Assembly: GCF_033546935.1 (NCBI RefSeq)
Contig: NZ_CP137854.1
Span: 3,472,001-3,536,000, forward strand
DNA from: Xylophilus sp. GOD-11R
Lineage (GTDB): Bacteria; Pseudomonadota; Gammaproteobacteria; Burkholderiales; Burkholderiaceae_C
Direction: 5' to 3'
Length of the DNA stretch: 64,000 nt
Shown: piece by piece, positions 25,074 to 33,308 of the stretch
How the letters are laid out: each line of letters begins with the position of its first letter
Position numbering within the stretch: position 1 is the stretch's first letter
The notes under the pieces: generated by a model
What the model saw: the letters and a program-made list of their open reading frames with translations, nothing else
Told to the model about the DNA's origin: nothing
The model's database searches: none
Translations under genes and position numbers: made by a program

Positions 25074-25782
25074 GCCCGGAAGCCGGGCCGGAAGTCTTGG
25101 GCAGCAGCAGATCGGGCCGCAGCGCTGTGGTGATCGCCATACGCTGCTCCCGGCGCCAGCGGTCGATGCGGGCATGGTCGCCCGACATCAGCGCCGCCGG
25201 CACCGGCTGGTCGCGCCAGGTTTCCGGGCGGGTGTAGTGCGGGCAGTCGAGCAGGCCGTCGAGTGCCGGGTTGAAGCTGTCCTGCTGGTGGCTGCCTTCA
25301 TCGTTGAGCACGCCCGGCTGCAGGCGGGCCACCGCGTCGAGCAGGGCCATGGCGGGAATCTCGCCGCCGGAGAGTACGAAGTCGCCGATACTGATCTGGC
25401 GGTCGACGAACGCGTCGATGAAGCGCTGGTCGATGCCTTCGTAGCGACCGCAGATGAGGATGCCGCCCTCGCCGCCCGCCCAGGCTTCGACGGCCGCATG
25501 GTCGAGCCGCGCACCCTGCGGCGAAAAGAGCACCACCGGCGCCGCATCGACGCGATCGGCGCGGATGGCCTCCAGGCAGCGCGCCATGGGCTCGGCCATC
25601 ATCACCATGCCGGGGCCTCCGCCGAAGGGGCGGTCGTCCACGCGCCGGTAATTGCCTTCGGCATAGTCACGGGGGTTCCACAGGCGAACCGTCACCGGGC
25701 CTTCGTAGGCACGGCGTGTCACGCCACTGGAGAGAAACGGCGCGAACAGCTCCGGAAACAGCGTGACGACGTCGAAGCGCAT
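25069..25782 (-). CDS. trmD: tRNA (guanine-N1)-methyltransferase
   Basis: A 237-residue SPOUT-class enzyme that methylates G37 of tRNAs with SAM to prevent +1 frameshifts. The N-terminus MRFDVVTLFPELFAPF, the PFGGGPGMVM loop, the knot region GRYEGIDQRFID, then SIGDFVLSGGEIPAM and PGVLNDEGSHQQDSF are all conserved, and the C-terminal domain keeps YTRPETW. It is 12 bases downstream of rimM, as in other rpsP operons. Confidence 0.97.
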   Translation of the reverse strand: MRFDVVTLFPELFAPFLSSGVTRRAYEGPVTVRLWNPRDYAEGNYRRVDDRPFGGGPGMVMMAEPMARCLEAIRADRVDAAPVVLFSPQGARLDHAAVEAWAGGEGGILICGRYEGIDQRFIDAFVDRQISIGDFVLSGGEIPAMALLDAVARLQPGVLNDEGSHQQDSFNPALDGLLDCPHYTRPETWRDQPVPAALMSGDHARIDRWRREQRMAITTALRPDLLLPKTSGPASGL

Positions 25783-25794
25783 GACCCGCAGCGC

Positions 25795-26358
25795 CTAGTA
25801 GTCGGCCTGCCAGTCGACGGTGATGACCCGGCCGGGCAGATCGACCTTGTCGACGTAGGCCGAGACGAAGGGAATCATGCGTTCCTGCGGCTTGCCGTCG
25901 GCTTCGAAATCGAGAACCAGCACCGTCTGCGGGCCGGTCGACATGAGCTCGCGCACCACGCCCATGGCCTCGCCCTCGCGGTTGACCACCGCCAGGCCGA
26001 TCAGGTCGACCCAGTAGTACTCGTCTTCGGCGGTCGACGGAAAGCTGGACCGTGCGACGAAGACCTTGGCCCCTTTCAGGGCCTCGGCGGCGTTGCGGTC
26101 CGGCACGTCCTGGGCGGTGGCTACGATGGAATCGGAATGGTCCTTGGACTGCACGATGGCCAGTCGGAACACCTTGCCAGCCATCGGCCCCGCCGTGGTC
26201 GGCGACTGGATGAACCAGCGCTTGGAGGAGAACAGGGCTTCCGGGGTGGCGCTGTACGGCAGCACGCGGAACCAGCCCTTGATGCCCCAGGCATCGGCGA
26301 TGCGCCCCACTTCGACGGCGTCGGCGGGCAGTTCGGCAGCTTCGAGTCCGGGGAGCAT
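25795..26358 (-). CDS. rimM: Ribosome maturation factor RimM
   Basis: A 187-residue 30S maturation factor that binds S19 and helps assemble the 30S head. The N-terminal beta-barrel begins VEVGRIADAWGIKGWFRV, and the C-terminal PRC-barrel has DEYYWVDLIGLAVVNREG and the end block MIPFVSAYVDKVDLPGR. The N-terminal extension (MLPGLEAAELPADA) is slightly longer than in E. coli. It is separated from rpsP by a strong terminator-like hairpin, so its expression may depend on read-through or on a separate promoter. Confidence 0.95.
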   Translation of the reverse strand: MLPGLEAAELPADAVEVGRIADAWGIKGWFRVLPYSATPEALFSSKRWFIQSPTTAGPMAGKVFRLAIVQSKDHSDSIVATAQDVPDRNAAEALKGAKVFVARSSFPSTAEDEYYWVDLIGLAVVNREGEAMGVVRELMSTGPQTVLVLDFEADGKPQERMIPFVSAYVDKVDLPGRVITVDWQADY

Positions 26359-26373
26359 GGATTAAACGAGGGC

Positions 26374-26413
26374 TGGAAAAAGAAAAAGCCCCGCGGAGGT
26401 GAATCCGCGGGGC
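26374..26413 (-). terminator. Terminator hairpin between rpsP and rimM
   Basis: A ten-base stem (26388-26397 with 26404-26413, GCCCCGCGGA against TCCGCGGGGC) with a six-base loop is followed on the minus strand by TTTTTCTTTTTCC. It lies 14 bases after the rpsP stop and about 15 bases before the rimM ATG, inside the operon. Confidence 0.85.
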
Positions 26414-26426
26414 CTCGAGTCGAGAC

Positions 26427-26696
26427 TCAGGCTGCGACCGGAGCGGCGGCCAGGGCCTTTTGCGACGTGCGCAGCAGGCGTTCGACGGTCGGCGAGACTT
26501 GCGCGCCAACGCCGACCCAGTAGCTCACGCGGTCTTGTGCGACACGCAGGCTTTCTTCGGCACCACGGGCGCTGGGGTTGTAGAAACCCACGCGCTCGAT
26601 GAACCGACCATCGCGACGCACGCGCTTGTCGGAAACGACGATGTTGAAGAACGGACGGCCCTTGGAGCCGCCGCGGGAGAGTCGAATGACGACCAT
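26427..26696 (-). CDS. rpsP: 30S ribosomal protein S16
   Basis: An 89-residue ribosomal protein. [20 protein letters not shown] followed by [20 protein letters not shown] is the family hallmark. [20 protein letters not shown] and PTVERLL follow. It is first in the rpsP-rimM-trmD-rplS order. AAGGATAAATC precedes the ATG. A TATAAT box 128 bases upstream probably drives it, and a strong hairpin right after the stop limits read-through into rimM. Confidence 0.97.
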   Translation of the reverse strand: MVVIRLSRGGSKGRPFFNIVVSDKRVRRDGRFIERVGFYNPSARGAEESLRVAQDRVSYWVGVGAQVSPTVERLLRTSQKALAAAPVAA

Positions 26697-26823
26697 GATT
26701 TATCCTTGGGTGGTTGACCGGGCCCGTCGCGAGATTCGCTACAGATTCAGGACCGGTCAGTTTCTTGCGGCGTTGAGACACGCGACATGGCCACCCGGCC
26801 AGCGACACGCTGCAAAGCCGGCG

Positions 26824-26829
26824 ATTATA
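26824..26829 (-). promoter_or_regulatory. Perfect -10 box (TATAAT) ahead of rpsP
   Basis: The complement of 26824-26829 reads TATAAT in the context CTATAATCGC. No good -35 is visible; the position where it should lie overlaps the start of the divergent GNAT gene at 26844. The predicted leader is about 120 bases. Confidence 0.5.
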
Positions 26830-26843
26830 GCTTTCTTTATTCG

Positions 26844-27368
26844 ATGCACACCATACGTTCCGCACGCGACACCGATCTGGCCGCGATCACGGCCATCTAC
26901 GGGCACTACGTGCTTAACAGCACTGCCAGTTTCGAGACCGAGGCGCCGACCGTCGCCGACATGACCGCCCGCCGCGCCGAAGTGCTGTCGCGCGGCCTGC
27001 CCTACCTGGTGCTGGAAGACGCCGCCGGCGGCGTGGCCGGCTACGCCTACTGCAACTGGTTCAAGCCGCGGCCGGCCTACCGTTTTTCGGCCGAGAACTC
27101 GATCTACCTGGCGCCCACGGCCGTGGGCGGCGGACGCGGGCGCGCCCTGCTCGATGCGCTCTGCACCGCGGCGACCGAAGCCGGCGTGCGGCAGATGATC
27201 GCGGTCATCGGAGGCTCCGACAACCACGCCTCGATCCGGCTGCACCGCGCGGCGGGTTTCGGCGACGCCGGTTTCTTCAAGGCCAGTGGCTGGAAGTTCG
27301 GGCGCTGGCTCGACGTGGTGCTGATGCAGAAGGCGCTTGGCGCCGGCGATGGCAGCGCGCCCGAATGA
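26844..27368 (+). CDS. GNAT family N-acetyltransferase (phosphinothricin acetyltransferase-like)
   Basis: A 174-residue acetyltransferase close to the PAT/MnaT (YncA) branch, which acetylates phosphinothricin, methionine sulfoximine or methionine sulfone. Visible family blocks are IRSARDTDLAAITAIYGHYV, the GYAYCNWFKPRPAYRF strand, acetyl-CoA loop AVGGGRGRALLDAL (about 96-109) and IGGSDNHASIRLHRAAGF, ending in WKFGRWLDVV. I chose the ATG at 26844 because it starts MHTIRSA; the longer frame from 26787 would run back through the rpsP promoter. The stop overlaps the next start (ATGA). Confidence 0.88.
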   Translation: MHTIRSARDTDLAAITAIYGHYVLNSTASFETEAPTVADMTARRAEVLSRGLPYLVLEDAAGGVAGYAYCNWFKPRPAYRFSAENSIYLAPTAVGGGRGRALLDALCTAATEAGVRQMIAVIGGSDNHASIRLHRAAGFGDAGFFKASGWKFGRWLDVVLMQKALGAGDGSAPE

Positions 27369-27820
27369 AGCAGCTCAAGAACAAGACGCTCGCGACCTGG
27401 CTCGCGTTTGTCGGCGGCCCGTTCGGCCTGCATCGCTTCTACCTCGGCGGGGCGGCCGACACCCTCGGCTGGATGCTGCCGATACCCACCGCTCTCGGTC
27501 TGTACGGACTGCGTCGCGCGCAGGAATTCGGGCTGGACGACATGTGGAGCTGGATCCTGATTCCGCTGTTCGGATGCGTCTTCGCGGGCTGTTCGCTCAC
27601 GGCCATCGTCTACGGTCTGACACTGCAACCCAGGTGGAACGCCCGCCACAACCCGCAGGCCGCACCCGACAGCGCGGCGGGCGGCACCAACTGGCTGACC
27701 ATCCTGGCGGTGGGCAGTGCCCTGCTGGTGGGCACCGGCGTGCTGATGGCCGCCCTCGCCTACGGATTCGAGCACTACTTCACCTACGCGCTCGACCACA
27801 TCGACGCCCAGTCCCGCTGA
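27365..27820 (+). CDS. TM2 domain-containing membrane protein
   Basis: A 151-residue membrane protein. The N-terminal TM2 domain has KNKTLATWLAFVGGPFGLHR and FYLGGAADTLGWML with the family Gly-Gly-x-x-Gly and HRFYLG signature. A further hydrophobic segment lies at about 60-85 and another at 110-133. TM2 proteins have no established biochemical role in bacteria. The start overlaps the GNAT stop (ATGA), so the two are co-translated. The gene converges on the phosphate transporter. Confidence 0.8.
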   Translation: MKQLKNKTLATWLAFVGGPFGLHRFYLGGAADTLGWMLPIPTALGLYGLRRAQEFGLDDMWSWILIPLFGCVFAGCSLTAIVYGLTLQPRWNARHNPQAAPDSAAGGTNWLTILAVGSALLVGTGVLMAALAYGFEHYFTYALDHIDAQSR

Positions 27821-27856
27821 CCGCCGCGCCCTGGGGACACGGCAGGTCCGGACCCA

Positions 27857-28867
27857 TCAGAACAGCCAGGTGCTGATCGCGTAGGCGATCGCCGCGACGA
27901 TGGCGGCCGCCGGAATCGTCAGCACCCAGGCCCAAACGATGTTGCCCGCCACGCCCCAGCGCACCGCACTGGCCCGCTGCGTGGAACCCACCCCGACGAT
28001 GGCGCCGGTGATGGTGTGGGTGGTCGACACCGGAATGCCCAGCAGCGTCGCCAGGAACAGCGTGATCGCCCCGCCCGTCTCGGCACAGAAGCCGCCCACC
28101 GGCTTGAGCTTGGTGATCTTCTGCCCCATGGTCTTCACGATGCGCCAGCCGCCGAACATGGTGCCGAGCGCGATCGCGGTGTAGCAGCTGACGATGGTCC
28201 AGGTCGGCGGGCTGGCATCGCTGGCAGCCGCGTGGCCGGTGGCGATCAGCAGCATCCAGATGATGCCGATGGTCTTCTGCGCATCGTTGCCGCCGTGGCC
28301 CAGGCTGTACGCCCCGGCGGACACCAGCTGCAGCCGGCGGAACCACCGATCGACCCGCGACGGCGTGGAGCGCCGGAAGATCCACGCCACTGCCACCATC
28401 ATCAGCGAGCCGAGCAGAAAGCCCAGCAGCGGCGACACGAAGATGAACAACACCGTGCGCCAGATGCCCGCGAACACCAGCGCGCCAGCGCCGGCCTTGG
28501 CCATCACCGCGCCGACGATGCCGCCGATCAGCGCATGCGACGAGCTGCTCGGGATGCCGTACAGCCAGGTGATCACGTTCCAGGTGATCGCCCCCACCAG
28601 CGCCCCGAACACCACGTGGATGTCCACCACGCCCGGCTCCGCAATGCCCTTGCCGACGGTCGCAGCCACGCTCAGGTGGAACACACCGATCGCGACCAGA
28701 TTGAAGAAGGCGGCGAACGCCACCGCCTGCGCCGGCTTGAGCACGCCGGTCGACACCACCGTCGCGATCGAATTCGCCGCGTCGTGAAAGCCGTTCATGA
28801 AGTCGAACACCAGGGCCAGGACCACCAGCAGTACGACCGCCCACAGCGCTACCTGCACCGTTGCCAT
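27857..28867 (-). CDS. pitA: Low-affinity inorganic phosphate transporter (PiT family)
   Basis: A 336-residue inner-membrane carrier with about ten hydrophobic segments. The two PiT signature repeats are visible: FDFMNGFHDAANSIATVVST near residue 22 in the N-terminal half and GGNDAQKTIGI in the C-terminal half, plus the GIPSSSSHALIG and GIPVSTTHTITG paired loops. It moves metal-phosphate complexes with protons. At 336 residues it is of the short bacterial class, without the long central loop of E. coli PitA. The DUF47 gene ends 16 bases upstream, an arrangement conserved for Pit systems. Confidence 0.93.
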   Translation of the reverse strand: MATVQVALWAVVLLVVLALVFDFMNGFHDAANSIATVVSTGVLKPAQAVAFAAFFNLVAIGVFHLSVAATVGKGIAEPGVVDIHVVFGALVGAITWNVITWLYGIPSSSSHALIGGIVGAVMAKAGAGALVFAGIWRTVLFIFVSPLLGFLLGSLMMVAVAWIFRRSTPSRVDRWFRRLQLVSAGAYSLGHGGNDAQKTIGIIWMLLIATGHAAASDASPPTWTIVSCYTAIALGTMFGGWRIVKTMGQKITKLKPVGGFCAETGGAITLFLATLLGIPVSTTHTITGAIVGVGSTQRASAVRWGVAGNIVWAWVLTIPAAAIVAAIAYAISTWLF

Positions 28868-28883
28868 GCGCGCTCCCGCCGGC

Positions 28884-29531
28884 TCAGGAGTTCTCGAGGA
28901 CGATGCCCTCGATCAGGTTGGCGACGTCCTCGCACTTGTCGGTGATGCTCTCGAGCAGCTCGTAGATCGCCTTGAGCTTGATCAGCTCGCGCACGTCCGG
29001 CTCCTCGCGAAACAGCTTGCTCATGGCCGAGCGCATGACGTGGTCGGCATCGGACTCCAGGCGGTCGATTTCCTCGCAGGTCTTGAGCGCTGCCTCGGCG
29101 GTGCCGGGGTCGGCGATCTTGTCGAGCAGCTGCACGGCTTCCTGCAGCCGTTCGCAGCACTTCACGCTCAGACCGGTGAGGCGCGTGATTTCCTCGGTCA
29201 TGGTGCGCACGTCGTAGAGCGCCATCGTCTCGGCCGAGTCCTGGAACAGGTCGGCGACGTCGTCCATGGTGTTGATCAGCGAATGGATCTGCTCGCGGTC
29301 GATCGGGGTGATGAAGGTCTTGTGGATCGCGCGGTTCACGTCGTGGGTGACACGATCGGCGGCCCGTTCGGCCTCGTCGACTTCGCGAGCGTATTTATCG
29401 CGCAGGGCCACGTCGTTGTAGCTGGCGACCATCCGTGAAAAGGCATGCGCGGCATCGACCGTCTTCTGCGCATGCAAATTGAACATCTCGAAAAAGTTGC
29501 CTTCACGCGGCAACAGCTTGCCAAACAACAT
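28884..29531 (-). CDS. DUF47 / PhoU-like phosphate transport regulator
   Basis: A 215-residue all-helical cytoplasmic protein of the DUF47 (YkaA) family. The start MLFGKLLPREGNFFEMFNLH and the pattern of paired helices with metal-binding-type Glu/Asp (VDEAERAADRVTHDVNRAIH, TPIDREQIHSLINTMDDVAD) are typical. Family members sit next to pit genes and modulate phosphate uptake. It is the promoter-proximal gene of the pair with pitA. Confidence 0.9.
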   Translation of the reverse strand: MLFGKLLPREGNFFEMFNLHAQKTVDAAHAFSRMVASYNDVALRDKYAREVDEAERAADRVTHDVNRAIHKTFITPIDREQIHSLINTMDDVADLFQDSAETMALYDVRTMTEEITRLTGLSVKCCERLQEAVQLLDKIADPGTAEAALKTCEEIDRLESDADHVMRSAMSKLFREEPDVRELIKLKAIYELLESITDKCEDVANLIEGIVLENS

Positions 29532-29610
29532 TGGCGACTCCCTGCAATTGGACGCGGACGGAAGGTCCGGGCGAAAGGCGCGAGTGTAGCTGCGGCCAAC
29601 GAATCGTCAC

Positions 29611-29630
29611 AAAACCGTCATGCAACGGTT
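29611..29630 (-). terminator. Weak terminator candidate after the liv operon
   Basis: AACCGT at 29613-29618 pairs with ACGGTT at 29625-29630 around CATGCA, and on the minus strand the stem runs into TTTTGTG. It lies 28 bases after the livF stop. The stem is short, so confidence is moderate. Confidence 0.45.
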
Positions 29631-29658
29631 GGCAGGCCCCTGCAACTGCGGGAAACGC

Positions 29659-30390
29659 CTACTCGCCGAGGTAGGCTGCTCGCACCTTCGGATCGCTCAG
29701 CATCGCCCGGGCCTCGCCCTGCATGGTGACCAGGCCGGACTCCATGACGTAGGCACGGTCGGCGATCTGCAGCGCGCGGCTGGCGTTCTGCTCCACCAGC
29801 AGGATGGTGGTGCCCTGGGCCGCGACCTCCTGGATTACCTCGAAGATCTTGTCGACCATGATTGGCGACAGCCCCATCGAAGGCTCGTCGAGCAGCAGCA
29901 GCCGCGGCCGGCTCATGAGCGCGCGGCCCATCGCCAGCATCTGCTGCTCGCCGCCGCTCATGGTGCCGGCGAGCTGGGCGCGCCGCTCCTTCAGACGCGG
30001 AAAGGTCGCGAAGACACGGTCGATGTCGGCGGCGATGCCGGCCTTGTCGGTGCGCACGTAGGCGCCCATCTGCAGGTTCTCGACGATGGTCATACGCGCG
30101 AACACGCCGCGCCCTTCCGGCACCATGGCCAGGCCCTCGCGCACCAGGTCCCAGGCGCCCTTGCCGCCCAGGCTGTGGCCGCGGTAGCGCACCTCGCCGC
30201 CGGAGACGGGCAGCATGCCGGTGATCGCCTTCATGGTCGTCGTCTTGCCGGCACCGTTCGATCCGATGAGGGACACCAGCTCGCCCTCGTTCACCACGAA
30301 GTCCACCCCTTTCACCGCCTGGATACCGCCGTAGGCGACCCGCAGGCCACGGACTTCCAGCAGGGTTTGTGTCTTGCTCTGGTCTTGCAT
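29659..30390 (-). CDS. livF: Branched-chain amino acid ABC transporter ATP-binding protein LivF
   Basis: A 243-residue ABC ATPase. Walker A is GSNGAGKTTT, signature MSGGEQQMLAMGRAL, Walker B LLLLDEPSMGLSP and the switch His is replaced by the LivF-typical ILLVEQN. The last gene of livHMGF; the gap from livG is one base. The system imports Leu, Ile, Val or related compounds, but the range is set by a binding protein that is not encoded in the window. Confidence 0.93.
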   Translation of the reverse strand: MQDQSKTQTLLEVRGLRVAYGGIQAVKGVDFVVNEGELVSLIGSNGAGKTTTMKAITGMLPVSGGEVRYRGHSLGGKGAWDLVREGLAMVPEGRGVFARMTIVENLQMGAYVRTDKAGIAADIDRVFATFPRLKERRAQLAGTMSGGEQQMLAMGRALMSRPRLLLLDEPSMGLSPIMVDKIFEVIQEVAAQGTTILLVEQNASRALQIADRAYVMESGLVTMQGEARAMLSDPKVRAAYLGE

Positions 30391-30391
30391 C

Positions 30392-31180
30392 TCAGTGGGT
30401 TCCCGCGCCGAGGTAGGCCTCGATCACTTTTTCGTTGCGCTGCACCTCGGCGGGCGTGCCTTCGGCGATCTGGCGACCGTAGTCGAGCACCGTGACCCGG
30501 TCGCACAGGCCCATCACCAGCTTCACGTCATGCTCGATCAGCAGCACGGTGCGGCCGTCGGTGCGGATGCGGTCGATCAGGGCGCGCAGCTGCACCTTCT
30601 CGGTCCCGTTCATGCCGGCGGCCGGCTCGTCGAGCGCGATCAACTGGGGCTCGGTGGCCAATGCCCGGGCGATCTCCAGGCGGCGCTGGTCGCCGTACGA
30701 CAGCGTGCGCGCCCGCACGTCGGCGAAGCGGGCGATGCCCACGTACTGCAGCAGCTCGCGCGCCCTCTCCCGGATAGCCGCCTCTTCCGCCTTGAAGCCC
30801 GGCGTGCGCAGCATCGCGCCCCACAGCCCGGAGCGGCTGCGGATATGGCGGCCGACCATCACGTTCTCCAGCGCGGTCATGTCCGCGAACAGGCGGATGT
30901 TCTGGAAGGTACGCGCGATACCGGCCCTCGCCACCTCGTGCACCGCACTCGGCCGATAGGGCTGGCCGTTCAGCGCGAAGCTGCCGCTGTCGGGCGTGTA
31001 CAGGCCGGTGATCACGTTGAAGAAGGTCGTCTTACCCGCGCCATTGGGCCCGATGAGACCGTAGACCTGGCCGCGGCGGATGCGCATGCCGACATCGGCC
31101 AGCGCCTGCAGGCCGCCGAAACGCTTGCCGATGCCTTGCACGTCGAGCACCACGTCGTCTCGCGTCGGCGTGCCGCTCAT
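30392..31180 (-). CDS. livG: Branched-chain amino acid ABC transporter ATP-binding protein LivG
   Basis: A 262-residue ABC ATPase. Walker A is GPNGAGKTTF, signature LSYGDQRRLEIARAL, Walker B LIALDEPAAGMN and the switch region VLLIEHDVKLVMGL. The LivG-type insert (ARTFQNIRLFADMTALENVM) is present. I chose ATG 31180, which overlaps the livM stop as ATGA; the frame continues 14 codons upstream inside livM without support. Confidence 0.93.
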   Translation of the reverse strand: MSGTPTRDDVVLDVQGIGKRFGGLQALADVGMRIRRGQVYGLIGPNGAGKTTFFNVITGLYTPDSGSFALNGQPYRPSAVHEVARAGIARTFQNIRLFADMTALENVMVGRHIRSRSGLWGAMLRTPGFKAEEAAIRERARELLQYVGIARFADVRARTLSYGDQRRLEIARALATEPQLIALDEPAAGMNGTEKVQLRALIDRIRTDGRTVLLIEHDVKLVMGLCDRVTVLDYGRQIAEGTPAEVQRNEKVIEAYLGAGTH

Positions 31181-32286
31181 ACCTTTTCCTCCAGCACGCG
31201 GCCGTGGTCGGGCGCAGGCCACAGGCCGCGCGGGCGCAGCAGCATCACCACGATCATCGCCAGCGCGATCAGCAGCTGCCGCAGGATGGAAGCGTCGAGC
31301 CGGCCGTCGGTCATCTGCTGCAAGGGCCCGGCCACGTAGCGCAACACTTCCGGCAGCGACGACAGCAGCACCGCGCCGAGCACCACGCCCGGAATGTGGC
31401 CGATGCCGCCGAGCACCACCATCGCGACGATCATCACCGACTCCATCAGGCTGAAGGACTCAGGCGACACGAAACCCTGGAAGGCGCCGAACATGGCGCC
31501 CGACACACCGCCGAAGCTCGCTCCCATGGCGAAGGCCAGCAGCTTGAGGTTGCGGGTGTTCAGGCCCATGGCCTTGGCGGCGATCTCGTCCTCGCGGATC
31601 GCCATCCAGGCGCGGCCGATGCGCGAATCCTGCAGGCGTGAGCAGATCACGATGCTGACAATGACCAGCGCCAGGAACAGGTAGTAGTAGAGCGTGACCG
31701 CCGGGATGTCGTAGTCGTCGGTCACCGACAGCCGCTTGCCCAGGTCGAGGCCGAAGAACTTCACCGAGTCGATCTGCCCGATGCCCTTGGGACCGTTGGT
31801 AAGGTTCACCGGCCGGTCCAGGTTGTTCATGAAGATCCGCACGATCTCGCCGAAACCGAGCGTGACGATGGCCAGGTAGTCGCCGCGCAGCTTGAGCGTG
31901 GGCGCGCCCAGCAAGGCTCCGGCCAGCGCCGCGACCAGCGCCGCCAGCGGAATCACCAGCCACAGCGAAAGGTGCACGCCATCGGGAAACGCCGCGCCGA
32001 TGGCCGCGAAGTTCTCGCTGAGATGCGGCGACGCCAGCAGCGCGAACAGATAGGCGCCGACCGCGTAGAAGGCGACATAGCCCAGGTCGAGCAGGCCGGC
32101 ATAGCCCACCACGATGTTCAGGCCCAGGGCCAGCATCACGTAGAGCAAGGCCAGGTCTGCGATGCGGACCCAGGCATTGCCAAAATACTGCAGGCCGTGC
32201 GGCAGGGCCAGCAACAGCAGCGCCGCGACCAGCCAGGCGGCGATGCGTGCGGCGCGCGGCGCGCCGGGTACGAAGGGGTTGTTCAT
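31177..32286 (-). CDS. livM: Branched-chain amino acid ABC transporter permease LivM
   Basis: A 369-residue inner-membrane permease with about ten hydrophobic segments. The family core ALGLNIVVGYAGLLDLGYVA, the GDYLAIVTLGFGEIVRIFMN block and the EAA-like loop around AKAMGLNTRNLKLLAFAMGA are visible. The ATG at 32286 begins MNNPFVPG; the 13 codons upstream are unlikely. It lies 13 bases after the livH stop. Confidence 0.92.
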   Translation of the reverse strand: MNNPFVPGAPRAARIAAWLVAALLLLALPHGLQYFGNAWVRIADLALLYVMLALGLNIVVGYAGLLDLGYVAFYAVGAYLFALLASPHLSENFAAIGAAFPDGVHLSLWLVIPLAALVAALAGALLGAPTLKLRGDYLAIVTLGFGEIVRIFMNNLDRPVNLTNGPKGIGQIDSVKFFGLDLGKRLSVTDDYDIPAVTLYYYLFLALVIVSIVICSRLQDSRIGRAWMAIREDEIAAKAMGLNTRNLKLLAFAMGASFGGVSGAMFGAFQGFVSPESFSLMESVMIVAMVVLGGIGHIPGVVLGAVLLSSLPEVLRYVAGPLQQMTDGRLDASILRQLLIALAMIVVMLLRPRGLWPAPDHGRVLEEKV

Positions 32287-32299
32287 GGTGAGCGTTCCC

Positions 32300-33229
32300 T
32301 CAGGCGCGGTCGGCGACACGTTCACCGAGCAGGCCCGAGGGCCGTAGCGTCAGGATCACGATCAGCACGACGAAGGCGAAGATGTCGGCATAGTTGCTGC
32401 CCAGCACGCCACCGGTCAGCGCGCCGATGTAGCCCGACCCGATCGACTCGATCAACCCCAGCAGGATGCCGCCCAGCACCGCGCCGCCCAGGTTGCCGAT
32501 GCCGCCGAACACCGCCGCGGTGAAGGCCTTGAGACCGGGCAAAAAGCCCATGGTGTGTTGCGCAGTGCCGTAGTTGGCCGCGTACATCACGCCGGCGATG
32601 GCGGCGAGCACCGCGCCGATCACGAAAGTGGCGGAAATCACGAGATCGGGCTTCACGCCCATCAGCGCGGCGACGCGCGGATTCTCGGCGGTGGCGCGCA
32701 TCGCGCGGCCCAGACGGGTGAAATGCACCAGCCACATCAGCACCGCCAGCGAGATGGCCGTCAGCGCCAGGATCACCACCTGCGTCGGCGTGATGACCGC
32801 CCCGCCCAGGGCGAAAGGCTGGCTCGGCAGCAGCGTCGGATAGACCTTGACGTTGGGCTTCCACACGATCATGGCCAGCGTCTGCAGCAGCAGCGACACG
32901 CCGATGGCGGTGATCAGCGTGGCCAGCTTGGGCGCGTTGCGCAACGGTCGGTAGGCGATCTTCTCGATCACGAAATTGAGTGCCGCCGCCACGACGCAGG
33001 CGATCAGCACCGATAGCAGCAGCACCAGCCAGCCGGGTGCCCAGGGCATGGCCTCCTGCATGAGACCGATCATGCTCCAGCTGGTCAGCGCGCCGACCAT
33101 CAGCACCTCGCCATGGGCGAAGTTGATCAGGTTGATGATGCCGTACACCATGGTGTAGCCCAGGGCGACCAGGGCATAGACGCTGCCGAGCACCAGTCCG
33201 TTGATGACCTGCTGGAGCAGGATGTCCAT
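32300..33229 (-). CDS. livH: Branched-chain amino acid ABC transporter permease LivH
   Basis: A 309-residue inner-membrane permease of the LivH type with about eight hydrophobic segments. MDILLQQVINGLVLGSVYAL starts the protein and ALGYTMVYGIINLINFAHGE is the classic LivH block. The EAA-type loop lies at GRAMRATAENPRVAALMGVK. It is the first gene of livHMGF; the 79 bases to rarA hold its leader. The usual livK or livJ binding-protein gene is absent from both sides. Confidence 0.93.
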   Translation of the reverse strand: MDILLQQVINGLVLGSVYALVALGYTMVYGIINLINFAHGEVLMVGALTSWSMIGLMQEAMPWAPGWLVLLLSVLIACVVAAALNFVIEKIAYRPLRNAPKLATLITAIGVSLLLQTLAMIVWKPNVKVYPTLLPSQPFALGGAVITPTQVVILALTAISLAVLMWLVHFTRLGRAMRATAENPRVAALMGVKPDLVISATFVIGAVLAAIAGVMYAANYGTAQHTMGFLPGLKAFTAAVFGGIGNLGGAVLGGILLGLIESIGSGYIGALTGGVLGSNYADIFAFVVLIVILTLRPSGLLGERVADRA

Positions 33230-33290
33230 AAAACCGGTTCCTTATGTTTTCGAAAGGGGACAGGGATCACACCCGGGAGGCTAAGCAATA

Positions 33291-33307
33291 AGCCCGCCAC
33301 CCGGGCT
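33291..33307 (-). terminator. Short terminator-like hairpin after rarA
   Basis: AGCCCG at 33291-33296 and CGGGCT at 33302-33307 form a six-base stem with a five-base loop; on the minus strand TTATTGCTT follows. It lies just after the rarA stop and before livH. Confidence 0.4.
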
Positions 33308-33308
33308 G

